Source: Myrmaecium sp. VS I D KN 1 | Lineage: Eukaryota; Ascomycota; Dothideomycetes; Valsariales; Valsariaceae | Direction: 5' to 3' | Length of the DNA: 64,000 bases | Assembly: GCA_019775845.1 (NCBI GenBank) | Contig: JADQAV010000010.1 | Coordinates: 686,238-750,237, forward strand | In this document: positions 1-10,595 of the stretch, piece after piece | Position numbering within the stretch: position 1 is the stretch's first letter | Layout of the letters: every line of letters begins with the position of its first letter | Position numbers and translations under genes: made by a program | The notes under the pieces: model-generated | Databases searched by the model: none | What the model saw: the letters and a program-made list of their open reading frames with translations, nothing else | What the model was told of the DNA's origin: nothing

Positions 1-303
1 GGATTGAAGGTCGCCAATCTTGACATGAGTTTGCAGGCGCGCGGAGGCAGCGTGGACGATCGCCGGGTAGTTGCTCTGTTCCCGCTTCTGCTTCTTCGAG
101 CGTGGGCCTACGACCTCCCATTCACCGTCCTGCTGCTGGTCTTGTTTGCGGCGCTCCTCCCTGTCGACGTTGGTCGAGGCGGCTTCGGGCGAGGCCGCCG
201 GGTCTTCAGCGCGTCGCAGCAGGGACAAAGTCTCGCCCATGCCGAAACCGCCACGGGACTGACTGGCGCCGTTGGAGTCGCGGCGGCGTTTCTGACCCCC
301 CAT
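1..303 (-). CDS. Probable Rex1/Rnh70-type RNA exonuclease, N-terminal fragment (runs off left edge)
   Basis: An open frame of 101 codons starts with ATG at 303 on the minus strand and leaves the window at base 1, so only the N-terminus is visible. It begins MGGQKRRRDSNGAS, has a basic, low-complexity start, then a WEVVGPRSKKQKR segment and the stretch NYPAIVHAASARLQTHVKI near residues 80-96. From memory, that last pattern resembles the region just upstream of the exonuclease domain in fungal Rex1/Rnh70 proteins, DEDD-type 3'-5' RNA exonucleases that trim rRNA and tRNA in the nucleus. The catalytic domain itself lies outside the window, so the name rests on this short N-terminal similarity. 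The gene is divergent from the checkpoint kinase gene to its right. It could be another basic nuclear protein. Confidence 0.55.
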   Translation of the reverse strand, partial: MGGQKRRRDSNGASQSRGGFGMGETLSLLRRAEDPAASPEAASTNVDREERRKQDQQQDGEWEVVGPRSKKQKREQSNYPAIVHAASARLQTHVKIGDLQS

Positions 304-2030
304 AACTTGCAGAGTATGCCGTTGCAAGTGATGAGAGAGGGGAGCGGTTAACTTAAGGTTGATCTGAGTTGTTGAGGTAAAAGTGTTCAAGGAAGCTCAG
401 CCATGTCTCTGAAGCCAGGTACCCCACAGGGAAAGGTTCCTCAGGTTTGCGCCAGGGACCGGGCGGTGTAATGATTCACCGAGAGGGATCGCCCGGGGCC
501 GCCCGGCTCCTCCGCGGCGAGAGCAGTCCAGCACAGCCTGCCGTACGGCTAGGTATGGATCAAAGAACACCACCTCGTGTTCAAGCCGGGAGGATAGGTA
601 TCAGATGCCGCCGTTCTTTCATCACAGCCACACTCCCAATATATTACGATACTGGGTCCTACGTATGTACATATTCCAGGACGAAGAACTACGCGAAGAA
701 AACTGCGGTCCGCTTGAACGAGGTCTTCATCCCAGTTCGACCGCTAAAACAGCCGAAGGACACTCTACGCACCGCCAGCGTGGGATATGAGCGCTCGTAA
801 TTGGAGCGTCACTGCATCATCGACAGTCACAGGCCAACCATTGGCGTGGGCCTTCGATGTACTCAGGTCTGTGCTTCGGCTGCATACATGTTGTCAGCAT
901 GGCCTCTGGCATTTGCGCGCTCTTAATCCTACAAGACGTGGTGGTGTTTGGGTGTGTGCGTTGAAACGACTTCGGGCTGGGAGGTGGTAAACAGGTTCGC
1001 AGGTACCAACTGAGCAACGTGGGCCGGATGTGCCTCCACCACTACGCAGACATAGCTTGCTCTCGCCAAATTGCCCACCAACCTCCAAAACCTTCGCGAA
1101 TCACATCCATCTCATCTACATACAGCGGGCCTGCCAGGAGAGCGGCGCGCCGGCGATGGATGATGCATCGGAGCCAAGCGCGTTGGATGCGAACCCGACG
1201 CGAGCGGGTGCGTGGAAACGGCCGGGCGGGTCCCGTTACCGTAGGCACCGATCTGGACGGGATCCCCTTGGCGTCCGGGGAAGCTAGGGACGCAACCTGA
1301 TGGGATATCTTCAGAAAACTAAACAGAAGATCACCACTCCCACCCTCCTCTTCTTCCTCTTCCTCCTCTTCCTCCTCTTCCTCCCATTCTTCCTCCTCTT
1401 CCTCACTGGCGATGACCACCGAGGCGCACAGTCAGGCTTGAACTTCCAGACCCCATTGCCTCGCCGATGACTATCAACAATCCTCAGAACCTCTCGACTC
1501 GCCTCTGAGACATCTGCTATTCCACCATTACACAGCGTGCTTTCCTGTGCCACGCAGTGCCTGGCGTCACACTCCTCTTCGAGACGTTTTCGCCACGTTA
1601 AATCCGCTCCGGTCCATTCGAGTTTCGCCTGCTACGCCCCAACAGCGACGTTCGACGCGTCGTCTATACTTTGCCAATCTTTCCCCGATAATCGTCGCAA
1701 CGGTTCTGCGATTCCCCCAATACAGGCTGGAGGGCGTCCTGGGGCAGGTCAGAGTGCTGCGGAACAGCGCACGTCGTCAAGCGGTCTGCGCCTAGTGGTT
1801 GATCTGCTTCTCCCGTTGCGAGAATAGTAACGCGAAAGGACAGGCGGCTGCAATCGCACAGTTGAGGTGGTAGCGGAGGCGGGCTGGATGTAATTGACCT
1901 CGATCGCAACAATTTCAAGGCAGCAAGGTGGTTGCGTTGATCGGACGGTGGCCTGATATCCTCCATTTTCCTCGAACGGGTAACTTCCAGGCGCTGCAGC
2001 CTCGCTCTGTACTCTCGACCTTGACTCAAG
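304..2030. other. Intergenic region between divergent genes
   Basis: This stretch separates the divergent exonuclease-like and kinase genes and must hold both promoters and 5' leaders. Only short frames without recognisable domains occur. The one visible structure is the pyrimidine tract listed separately. I see no RNA gene. Confidence 0.6.
1343..1404. repeat. Imperfect (CTT/CCT)n polypyrimidine tract
   Basis: About 60 bases made almost entirely of CTC, CTT and TCC triplets on the plus strand. The minus-strand reading gives a glutamate run, which is a by-product of the repeat and not a gene. Such tracts are common in fungal promoters. Confidence 0.8.
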
Positions 2031-5000
2031 ATGGACGACCCGGGCGATGCCACTCAGGCCGCGACACAAGAGATCTTTGACCCTCGCCGCTTAGGGAGGA
2101 ACAACTCCGGCTTGGCGGAGACGGACATATCGGACGTGATTTGCATCCTTCACCCAAGTTCGCCCGCTGCTTGTCGTATCGTTGAGGATACTGCGCTGAG
2201 ATCCCCACAGCACGTGCTTTTCCAAGGAAGCGGCAATGCGGTCCGTGACAACATAGTTGACCCGGAGGAGGAAGAGACCTTCATAGAGGCGCCTACCGAG
2301 CCAGAGCTACTGAACGTTCCAAGCGCTGGTCAAAATGCGACAGATATCGCACTGCGCTTCTCCTCTCGGACCCGCAGGGAGTTTTTGGGATTCGCCTTTG
2401 GTCGTAACGCCAGCATGTGCGATATTGTACTCGGGATGCCGTCCGTCAAACGTGTTAGCAATCTGCATTTTCGGATCTACCTTAATGAAGCCGGCATTGT
2501 TATGCTGGAGGACACATCAACAAATGGGACAATGGTTGACAACGTATTGCTTAAGGGCAAGCGTCCTGAACATGAATCGACTAGAATGCTTTCCCCCGGA
2601 TCTTTGATCCAGATATTATCGCCCGTTGAAGCCGAGAAAATCAGGTTCATTGTCCGTATCCCGTCTCGAGAGGGGCATGAAGAAGCGTATGGTCAACGCT
2701 TCCTCGATTACATGACTCGGGTGGAGGCTGCGCATGCCAATGCCCTTCCTCATCAAGCGCGACCTGGACAGGTTGGGCCTTCCAACGGTACTGGCGGTGG
2801 CGTGTCAAAACGCCCTTTCCTCAGTAATACGTCGTACACTCACGGTATGCGATGGAACGGTGGGGAAACGTACAACGTGGTCGGTCGGTTAGGCCAGGGT
2901 GCTTTCGCGACCGTTTACAAGCTTGCAACGGCTATGGACGGCGTGCTGCTAGCAGCCAAAGAGCTGGAAAAAAGGCGCTTCATGAAGAATGGACAGCTTG
3001 ACCAAAAGTTGGACAACGAGATGCGGATCATGCAAGAACTGAAACATCCGAATATTGTCGAGTACAAGGACTACTGCGACGTCGGTGACAATCTATATAT
3101 CATCATGGAATACGTTCCTTGCGGGGACCTTCAAGGTTATCTGCAGCAGCGTGGCGTACTCCCGGAGCCAGAAGCTAGAGAGATGTCGCGCCAGATACTC
3201 AGCTCATTGGTCTATCTGCACAACCAAAAGATCACGCATCGAGATATTAAACCCGACAACATCCTGATCGCCAGCTTAGACCCTTTCGTGGTGAAGCTAT
3301 CGGACTTCGGACTTTCAAAGGTGGTCAAGAACAATGAGACCTTCCTGAAGACGTTCTGCGGCACGCTGCTGTACTGCGCCCCGGAAGTTTTCCCGCACTA
3401 TGAAGCTCACGCAGCTACGAAGCGGACGAAACGCCGAAGAAACGCCCATGGACACAGGGTGTATCACTCGTACAGCTCGTCGGTTGACATCTGGTCTTAT
3501 GCCGCCGTTTTATGGTTCGCTCTGTGCGGCAGCCCACCGTTCGAAGGCGTTGCGGACCACACAGGCCGTGGCATGTTCGAGAAAATCATGAACACACCCT
3601 TGGACCCTACTCCACTGATTGAGTGTGGAGTATCCGCAGAGGCGATCGATCTATTGCTCAAAATGCTCAACACCGATCCTGCGGCCCGGCCTACCGAGCA
3701 GGACTGCCTCAGACACCCTTGGTTAGATGATGGGAGCACAGTTCCGGAGCAGAATCAGCTCGACGTCATCGAGGAGGAAGAGGATGCCGATTCTGGGGCC
3801 GCAGGGGCTGAGCAGCCGCCTTTTCCCGCTGACGCGCAGCTCTCGCAGCTCTCGCAGCTTTCGATTCATGAGTTTCCCGAGTTGGAAGATGGCGAAGACG
3901 AGCTTGAGTTCGACGACAACGATTTCGATTTTCTAGATGAGCTGGGTCGATCCAAACGCGTCAAAACCGATGGGTCCTTTCCACGGCATCGGCGGAGCTC
4001 TCAAGGCGGTCCCGAGCCACACTCCACGGCCTCTCCAAAGGCGTTCGAGTTTGATGAGATAAGAACACCTCGTCGCCAAAAACCTCGGCTCTTTGGTGAG
4101 ATTGGCGAATCCGCCTTCGAGAGCTCTGGGATCTTGGGCGACCATACCAATCTGGCCTTGTCGATCGACGGTTCATCTGTTACCAACGTTCGTGAGGATG
4201 GATATGCGAACGACCAAGCTGCGTCGGGTGCCTCCAGCCTTCTTGGGGCTGAATCTATGGTGAGAGACTTACACATGACATCGGCAGCTTCCACAAACCT
4301 GCCACAAGCTCCCCCAACTGAGCCGACTATACCCCGAACACCCGATGGCTCTCAGCACCCATCAACCGGCATTCGTCCATCGCAGGAAGAGACTCCAAAA
4401 GCGAAACCAACGTACAGCAGGCAAATTCATCTTCCGAGGACGGCGTCGTACTACTACGATCCTTACCGGCCGGAAACGCATACTTTAGAGTATGCTTCGA
4501 AAGTCAGTGGAAGAGACTTTGTCTCCGAGGCGAAAGCAGCGCGAGGCACCAGCGTGTCCATACCGAACACGATGTCGGCGTTCAGCCAAGAGGGCATCGA
4601 GCTCGGGTCGGAAGAGAACAGTACGTGCAACGAATCGGAGGCGGACTCAGAGCAGCAACTTCCGACGCCGCAGAAAGACGACGAGTTCGTGCATCCGCCG
4701 GTGCTGCTGGGCAAGCTGAGCAGCACCAAGGACTCCTTCGTGAACATCGTGCTGCGGATGGAGGAGCGGAAGTGCTCCTGGGGCCGGAAACCGGGCAACA
4801 GCCACACGTACGAGGACGTGTACGACACGCGGATCCCCAAGCAGGCCTTCGCGCTCTTCTACTACGCCGACGAGATCAAGGCGGCCGAGGCGGCGGGCCG
4901 GGACTGGACGACGCTCGACGACCTCGAGGTGTGCGTGTACACGCGCTCGCGCAACGGCATCCGCGTCAACGGCGTCTACCTCCCGCCCGTGACGAGCGAG

Positions 5001-5174
5001 GGCAAGATCCCGTACGGGCACCTGCGCTCGGCGGATGTGCTGACCATCTTCGAGGACCCGCGCAAGGGGGAGAAGCTGGAGTTTCAGTGCGAGTTTTATC
5101 ATGGGAAAGCGGCGGACCCGCGTGCGAAGGGGGAGCGGTTTGAGGTCTTGACGAAGCCGGATTGGGGCCCGTGA
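2031..5174 (+). CDS. Rad53/Cds1/ChkB-type checkpoint protein kinase (FHA-kinase-FHA)
   Basis: A single-exon 1047-residue Ser/Thr kinase of the DNA-damage and replication checkpoint family. TQ pairs near the N-terminus (residues 8-13) fit an SQ/TQ cluster for upstream PI3K-like kinases. A first FHA domain spans about 107-200 (FGRN at 123-126, STNGT near 163-167). The kinase domain runs from about 281 to 565, with glycine loop GQGAFATV at 288-295, ATP-binding Lys310, catalytic HRD at 403-405, DFG at 425-427 and APE at 450-452; it carries a basic insert after APE (KRTKRRR at 464-470). A long acidic linker follows, then a diverged second FHA-like segment around 890-1020 with the motif NGIRVNG. 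FHA domains bind phosphothreonine, so the layout matches yeast Rad53 rather than single-FHA Chk2. The ATG at 2031 gives the start expected for fungal homologues (DPRRLGRNNSGL near residue 17). The right FHA domain is less certain. Confidence 0.9.
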   Translation: MDDPGDATQAATQEIFDPRRLGRNNSGLAETDISDVICILHPSSPAACRIVEDTALRSPQHVLFQGSGNAVRDNIVDPEEEETFIEAPTEPELLNVPSAGQNATDIALRFSSRTRREFLGFAFGRNASMCDIVLGMPSVKRVSNLHFRIYLNEAGIVMLEDTSTNGTMVDNVLLKGKRPEHESTRMLSPGSLIQILSPVEAEKIRFIVRIPSREGHEEAYGQRFLDYMTRVEAAHANALPHQARPGQVGPSNGTGGGVSKRPFLSNTSYTHGMRWNGGETYNVVGRLGQGAFATVYKLATAMDGVLLAAKELEKRRFMKNGQLDQKLDNEMRIMQELKHPNIVEYKDYCDVGDNLYIIMEYVPCGDLQGYLQQRGVLPEPEAREMSRQILSSLVYLHNQKITHRDIKPDNILIASLDPFVVKLSDFGLSKVVKNNETFLKTFCGTLLYCAPEVFPHYEAHAATKRTKRRRNAHGHRVYHSYSSSVDIWSYAAVLWFALCGSPPFEGVADHTGRGMFEKIMNTPLDPTPLIECGVSAEAIDLLLKMLNTDPAARPTEQDCLRHPWLDDGSTVPEQNQLDVIEEEEDADSGAAGAEQPPFPADAQLSQLSQLSIHEFPELEDGEDELEFDDNDFDFLDELGRSKRVKTDGSFPRHRRSSQGGPEPHSTASPKAFEFDEIRTPRRQKPRLFGEIGESAFESSGILGDHTNLALSIDGSSVTNVREDGYANDQAASGASSLLGAESMVRDLHMTSAASTNLPQAPPTEPTIPRTPDGSQHPSTGIRPSQEETPKAKPTYSRQIHLPRTASYYYDPYRPETHTLEYASKVSGRDFVSEAKAARGTSVSIPNTMSAFSQEGIELGSEENSTCNESEADSEQQLPTPQKDDEFVHPPVLLGKLSSTKDSFVNIVLRMEERKCSWGRKPGNSHTYEDVYDTRIPKQAFALFYYADEIKAAEAAGRDWTTLDDLEVCVYTRSRNGIRVNGVYLPPVTSEGKIPYGHLRSADVLTIFEDPRKGEKLEFQCEFYHGKAADPRAKGERFEVLTKPDWGP

Positions 5175-6456
5175 GTTGAGATCGTTGATACAGCAGTAGA
5201 GTTCCGTTGCGGACACACGGTGAGCGGCGGTCTGCAGTATGTCAAGTCATTTTGGCTCCGAACTTACGGGCGGTCACTTTCGGATCTCAGGTCGGAAGGG
5301 TATGATTCAGGACTTGGAGTGGTTTTCCTTGATGATCACTTTTTCTTTCTTCCCTTTCTTCCTCGGTTCCATCTCTCTTCTCACCATGCGATTCCCAAAG
5401 AAGACACTATGCTTTTATTTCCTCTTTCCCTTTCTTTGGGGTGGTTCAGCAAGATTCTTTACGTTCTCCTTCTTTCTTTCTATATGAACGATTGAGGAAT
5501 CGACGACTCTAGTGAAAAGCAGATGCGGAAGGATGAAGGAAGAAGTTTTGACGGAATAGGATCACGAGCGTATCAGCGCCGCTGCCATCACATATTACCT
5601 TATAGTCATATGTAACACGATTTATTCGATAGAAAGGGTGCTGTTGTTATATATTTTCCTTTTAAGATAGCGAGCTTTTATAATCTGAGTACGTAGATTA
5701 GTAAATACGTTGTATACTGCAGCTACACCTTCTATAGATATATATAGATCAGACTGATCAGACTCAGACGATGTCGTGATATAGAAGTAGTACTTATATG
5801 TCTATCCTATCGACTGAGATGGAGAGAGCGAATGTGAGTCCGTGTGCAAGTGATTATCGGGATCAAGCAAGGCTGAGACACTCGGGCTCATGAGCGATGT
5901 GTGTGGCTAGTGAGTGGATATGTGTGACGTCAAAGAAACAACATGCGGTTGTGGTCAAAACATGGCGCACCATCGTGCCATGGATTTGGATGAAACTTCT
6001 CTACGCCACACGTGCTACATACTAGTATCTTTCCCTGTTTCATCCTCCTCCTCCTCCTGCCACTGCTGCCTCCACAGCCCACGTGAATGAAATGGATGGA
6101 TGTGGTTGTGGTTATGGTTGCTGTGGCGAGTGGCGTAGGATGTGTGGCGAGTGAGTGGCATCCTCCCATCCGGTCCGCACTGCCACCACCTTGATCAGCC
6201 ACCGTCCTCTCCGAAGAGTTCAACCTCTTGTGATTACCTACCTAACCCCTTCATCTCCGGATTTTCTTCCTGATTTGTTCTCGTTCCGCATCCTCTGGTT
6301 TTGTAAATACCTTCATTGCCAGGTGATGTGAAACTCGTTTAGCATGGTGTTGATCTTCGCTTAGGTACCATCCATGGTTTGCCAGTTGGTGTGAAGAAAG
6401 TGGGAAGCGAGGGCTGATATCTCCCTCGTCCCGGTTTTTTTTGCAGACACTAAACA

Positions 6457-6525
6457 CCCACCACCACCACCACCATCATCATCATCAACATCAATCAACA
6501 TCAACATTCAACATCATCACTCTTC
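6457..6525. repeat. (CCA/CAT)n simple repeat
   Basis: A run of CCA changing into CAT and then CATCAA triplets. Read in one frame it gives nine histidines in a row in a 60-codon frame that has no other gene-like property. Confidence 0.75.
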
Positions 6526-6967
6526 AGGCTGTGATTCGCATCCATCAATCAAACCATGTGCGGATCTGCAGCCGAGTTCGCGCCGCCCGCTTGGCCCGCC
6601 AATCAAAAGGTCAACTACCGTAACTAATTCACTCCGGGGGGAAAGCCAGCCGTGCCAGCCGAGCCATCTGATCCATCACCACCTCCCGTCACCTCTCGCT
6701 TTCTTCCCCACTCATTTTTTCCCTTCCCGCCGGCCGCCCATGATGATGTCAACGCCCCCCCCATTCCCGGCCCATTCCCCCGGGGGAGCCATTCAGCCAC
6801 CGCGCTGGCGCCGCCGCCCATGTGTGCAGTGCCAATCTCACGTTGCCGGAGTGCAAATCCACTCAACTCACGCCCCTATCCGACCCAATTAGTCTCTTCC
6901 CCCCTCCACATCCTCGCCCTCGGTCCTGTTTAACCTTGACCGTCCTGTTCCGTTTCCTTGTTTTCTT

Positions 6968-6994
6968 CTCTCTTCTCTCTCTCTCTCTCTCTCT
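6968..6994. repeat. (CT)n microsatellite
   Basis: A nearly pure CT dinucleotide repeat about 350 bp upstream of the lipase start codon, within a longer pyrimidine-rich leader. Confidence 0.8.
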
Positions 6995-7343
6995 TTTCTC
7001 CCTCTCTCACTCACGCACACACACGCGCGCCATTTCCACTCCCTCGGTCGTTTCTGCAGCGAACAGACAGACGATGATAAGGCGTTGCTGTCTTGTCCCA
7101 CTTCTCTCCTTCGATTCCATTACCCATCCTGTCCCTGTCCTGCGCGAACAGCATCACCAACGACAGTCTTTTTCCCCCCAATCCATTCCTTAACCGGTAT
7201 ACCCCACAACAACAGTAATCTCATCGCTGTGTGAGGGCCCGATACGTCCGTTTCGTGGAGGAACATACACCCTTCCGTAATTGCAATTGCGATACCCCCC
7301 ACCCACCACCGACACCAGACATTCACTGCCCGAGGAGGCGGTC

Positions 7344-9878
7344 ATGGTCTCGTCAGCGCAAGTCGGACACCGTCTCGCCTTGAAAGAGACCGGCAAGACC
7401 GAAGCGGCGGTCGAGTATGCCCGCCAGGCCGAGCGCCTGGGCCAGTTCACGTACGACCAGCAGAACGAGAAGACGGGCTACACCCAGGCCACCGAGGCCA
7501 AGTTCATCACCGGCCAGGACCCCGTCATCGAGACCGTCGATGGCGGCCGCCTGCCCGCCGTGCCCATCGAGGAGGCCGCCAAGCTCAACCGGCTGAAGGA
7601 CATCCTCGAGGACCGCGACCCGTCCGAGAGCGCGCCGGTCAAGAGCGTCACCCGCGAGGCCCTCGACGGCACCATCCACGGCGCCCACCCCATCGGCGAC
7701 GAGGCCTCGCGGGAAGGCCGGAAGCCGGAGGCCCTGCTCCGCGAGGCCGTCCCGCCCGCCCGCACCGACCCGCTGTTCCCGCCGCTGCCCATGTACGGCC
7801 CGCCGACGCCGATGCGCAACCTGCAGTGCTGGTTCTTCCGCTGCTCGTCCGCCGTCCTGTCCTTCTGCTTCCTCCTGGTGATCATGCTGGGTGCGCTGTT
7901 CACGAGCATCCCCGGCGCGCTGGACTACGCGTGGAAGAAGGCGACGTTCCGCGATCCGGACGAGGGCCGGCCGTTCTACGCGGAGGAGCAGCGGCGGAAG
8001 AAGCAGCGGCAGGAAGCGGAGCGCGCGTGGCTGCGGCGGCAGCAGCAGCAGCAGCAGCAGAAGAAGCAGGGTGCGGCGGCGGCGGCGGCTGCGGCGAATG
8101 CGACGGCGAACGTCGATGTGGAGAAGGAGGATGGTGGGAGGACGGAGGAGGAGAAGCGGGAGGCGGATGAGTACGAGCCGCTGGAGGGCGGACCGGACCC
8201 GCTGGTGTGCGACGTGGGCTACTACGCGCGCCGGGTCGGGCTGGACTGCGAGACGTTCTGGGTGCAGACGGAGGACGGGTTCATCCTGGAGCTGTGGCAC
8301 GTGTACGACCCGCGGGAGTACCGCCCCGCCAAGTCGAGCGAGCGGGCGCCGCACGGGCCGGACAACTTCCCGGCGGGGCAGACGGAGCGCGGGAGTCGGG
8401 AGGGGGCGTCGGGGGCGCAGTTCCCGCCCGGGCGGAAGCGGTACCCGGTGCTGCTGATGCACGGGCTGCTGCAGTCGGCCGGGGCGTACTGCTGCAACGA
8501 CGACGACAGCCTGGCCTTCTTCCTGGCCAAGTCCGGGTACGACGTGTGGCTGGGCAACAACCGGTGCGGCTTCCGGCCGCGGCACAACCTGCTCGGGTAC
8601 GAGGACCCCCGGATGTGGGCCTGGAACATCCGCCAGATGGGCGTCATGGACCTGCCCGCCCTCGTCTCCCGCGTCCTGTCCGAGACGGGATTCCCCAAGC
8701 TCGGCCTCGTCGCCCACAGCCAGGGCACCACCCAGACCTTCGTCGCCCTGGCGCGGGAGCAGCGACCCGACATCGGCGACAAGATCTCCGTCTTCTGCGC
8801 GCTCGCGCCGGCCGTCTACGCCGGCCCGCTGATCGGGAAGATGTACCTCAAGTTCATGCGGGTGATCAGCCCGGGCATGTTCCGGGCCATCTTCGGCATC
8901 CACGCCTTCATCCCCTTCATGATGCGCATGCACGCCTGCCTGCCCGCGCGCTGGTACGGCTTCATGGGCTACCTGGTCTTCAGCTTCCTGTTCAACTGGT
9001 CGGACGCGCAGTGGGACCGAGGGCTCCGCGACCGGCTCTTCCAGTTCGCGCCCGTCTACGTGAGCGCGGAGAGCATGCGCTGGTGGCTCGGCCGCGAGTG
9101 CTTCGCCCGCCAGAAGTGCATCCTCGCCACCCGGGAGGAGAAGCGGATCGAGGAGCAGGAGGACGAGGAGGAGGATCGGATGCGGAAGTATTTCAAGTGG
9201 GATAAGCCTCATCCGTCCGAGCGCGTCCGCGAAGTCTCCTCCCGTTCGAGCTCCGATGAGGACGAGGACGACAACTCCTCCGATTCTTCCGCTCCCTCAT
9301 CCTCCTCTTCTCCTTCCTCCTCTTCCTCCTCCTCCTCCTCCTCCTCCTCCTCCGACGAAGACACCCCCACCCACCACCGCCACATCTCCACCGGCGACCC
9401 TGTCGTCGGCCCCGACCCCGTCGCCCTACCACCCCCCGCCCGACACCGGAAAAAAGACCGAGGCCGCTACGCATGGTACACGCGCCAAGCGCCCCCCATG
9501 GCCTTCTGGATCTGCGGCTCGGACGACCTGGTCGACGGCCGTCGGCTGCTCCGCCGCTTCTCCCGGGGCCGCGAGCCCTTCGTCGACGTCGTCCACGCCA
9601 CCGTCCTCCGCGGCTACGAGCACCTCGACGTCCTCTGGGCCATGGACGCCGTCGACAAGGTCGGCAAGGAGGTTCGTGAGGTCCTGTGGCGCACGGCGCC
9701 GGAGGACTGCAAGCGCGTCTGTCGTGTTCCCCGTGGCTGCGAGCACGTGCGCGAGCCGTATCGCAAGGTCGAGGGTCGGTGTGAGGTTGTGGAGGAGCAG
9801 CTGAGCGCTGAGGGTGGGTTGGAGGCGGATCGGAGGGAGCGCCGGGAGAAGGCGAGGAGGATGGGGCGGGAGCATTGA
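7344..9878 (+). CDS. Membrane-anchored lipase / sterol esterase (Tgl1/Yeh family)
   Basis: A single-exon 844-residue alpha/beta hydrolase of the acid lipase-like family that cleaves sterol esters or triacylglycerols, probably on lipid droplets, ER or plasma membrane. A hydrophobic anchor lies at about residues 168-190. The catalytic domain starts near 285; LMHGLLQSAG (371-380) supplies the oxyanion region, AHSQG places the nucleophile at Ser459, and ICGSDDLVDG and RGYEHLDVLW near the C-terminus supply the likely Asp and His. Two low-complexity inserts stand out: a Gln/Ala stretch around 232-252 and an acidic poly-Ser insert between the core and the final catalytic segment. The frame is open upstream to 7281, but the first ATG is at 7344 and gives the usual MVSSAQVGHR start. 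The long open frame on the opposite strand is a GC-bias shadow. The exact substrate is not decided by sequence. Confidence 0.85.
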   Translation: MVSSAQVGHRLALKETGKTEAAVEYARQAERLGQFTYDQQNEKTGYTQATEAKFITGQDPVIETVDGGRLPAVPIEEAAKLNRLKDILEDRDPSESAPVKSVTREALDGTIHGAHPIGDEASREGRKPEALLREAVPPARTDPLFPPLPMYGPPTPMRNLQCWFFRCSSAVLSFCFLLVIMLGALFTSIPGALDYAWKKATFRDPDEGRPFYAEEQRRKKQRQEAERAWLRRQQQQQQQKKQGAAAAAAAANATANVDVEKEDGGRTEEEKREADEYEPLEGGPDPLVCDVGYYARRVGLDCETFWVQTEDGFILELWHVYDPREYRPAKSSERAPHGPDNFPAGQTERGSREGASGAQFPPGRKRYPVLLMHGLLQSAGAYCCNDDDSLAFFLAKSGYDVWLGNNRCGFRPRHNLLGYEDPRMWAWNIRQMGVMDLPALVSRVLSETGFPKLGLVAHSQGTTQTFVALAREQRPDIGDKISVFCALAPAVYAGPLIGKMYLKFMRVISPGMFRAIFGIHAFIPFMMRMHACLPARWYGFMGYLVFSFLFNWSDAQWDRGLRDRLFQFAPVYVSAESMRWWLGRECFARQKCILATREEKRIEEQEDEEEDRMRKYFKWDKPHPSERVREVSSRSSSDEDEDDNSSDSSAPSSSSSPSSSSSSSSSSSSSDEDTPTHHRHISTGDPVVGPDPVALPPPARHRKKDRGRYAWYTRQAPPMAFWICGSDDLVDGRRLLRRFSRGREPFVDVVHATVLRGYEHLDVLWAMDAVDKVGKEVREVLWRTAPEDCKRVCRVPRGCEHVREPYRKVEGRCEVVEEQLSAEGGLEADRRERREKARRMGREH

Positions 9879-10595
9879 GTTCCCATGTTTTTTTTTCTTT
9901 GTGTCGTTCCGCATACCCGTCGCGCACGTTCTGCTTGTTGATGCTTTTACCTTATTTTTTTTTACTAGACCTTTGTCTTCTTCCTTCTTCTTCTTTGTAC
10001 AACCCCCCTTCTCTTCATTTCATTTTAATCCTTTTTCCCTTCTTCACTTCCCCCCTTTTGTCATTGAGTAACAGGCTCCCCCCCCTTTTTTTTCATGTTT
10101 TTGATGGTTGGTTCATGATATCCCTTTTCACACAACCCTCTATTTTTCACTGTTGGTATACCCCCCTTTTCTTCTTGTTCCTCTTCTTTTCTCTTTCTCA
10201 GCCGTTCGGTGGCGTAATCTACCGCCACTACCAGCGAGCTGTATGTATATGCATACACTATATGCGTTTTATTTTCTTTACTTCGTTGTAGATAGTGACG
10301 CAGACGTACATACAATTTTCTTCTTTTCCAAAGACCCAGTCATACTCTCAATATGTCAATACAACTCTTCATTGCTTGCGTGCTTGCTTGCTTGAGATGA
10401 ATGATAAGTTGATGATGCGCCGCTATGGTGCTGGCAGCATATGTATGCACGGTGACTTGCTTTGACGATGGATGGCGTGCACTGCGAAGAGAGGGAAAAG
10501 CAAGAGAAGAATAGAAAGAAGGCACGAAGAACGAAGAGATTGATATTAAGAACGAATAGGGCCGTCCACTTATCCAACAGACCGAGCCGAGACGC
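9879..10595. other. Intergenic region between convergent genes
   Basis: Pyrimidine-rich sequence with several T and C runs between the lipase stop and the pex6 stop. It presumably carries the two 3' untranslated regions and polyadenylation signals. No gene is supported. Confidence 0.6.

Larger units (their letters stand above)
5175..7343. other. Long intergenic region (kinase 3' side, lipase promoter)
   Basis: About 2.2 kb with no supportable gene. The first part is AT-rich and is likely 3' untranslated or terminator sequence of the kinase gene. The part near 6450-7340 is C/T-rich with simple repeats, as expected of a fungal promoter and 5' leader of the lipase gene. Small open frames here are composed of repeats. 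Confidence 0.6.

Noticed and set aside
7281-7343. Upstream extension of the lipase reading frame
   Set aside because: The extension begins with TTG; the first ATG in frame is at 7344 and gives the family's usual N-terminus.
7353-9212. 619-codon open frame on the minus strand opposite the lipase gene
   Set aside because: It is the antisense shadow of a GC-rich gene, has low-complexity Leu/Arg/Pro composition and no domain.
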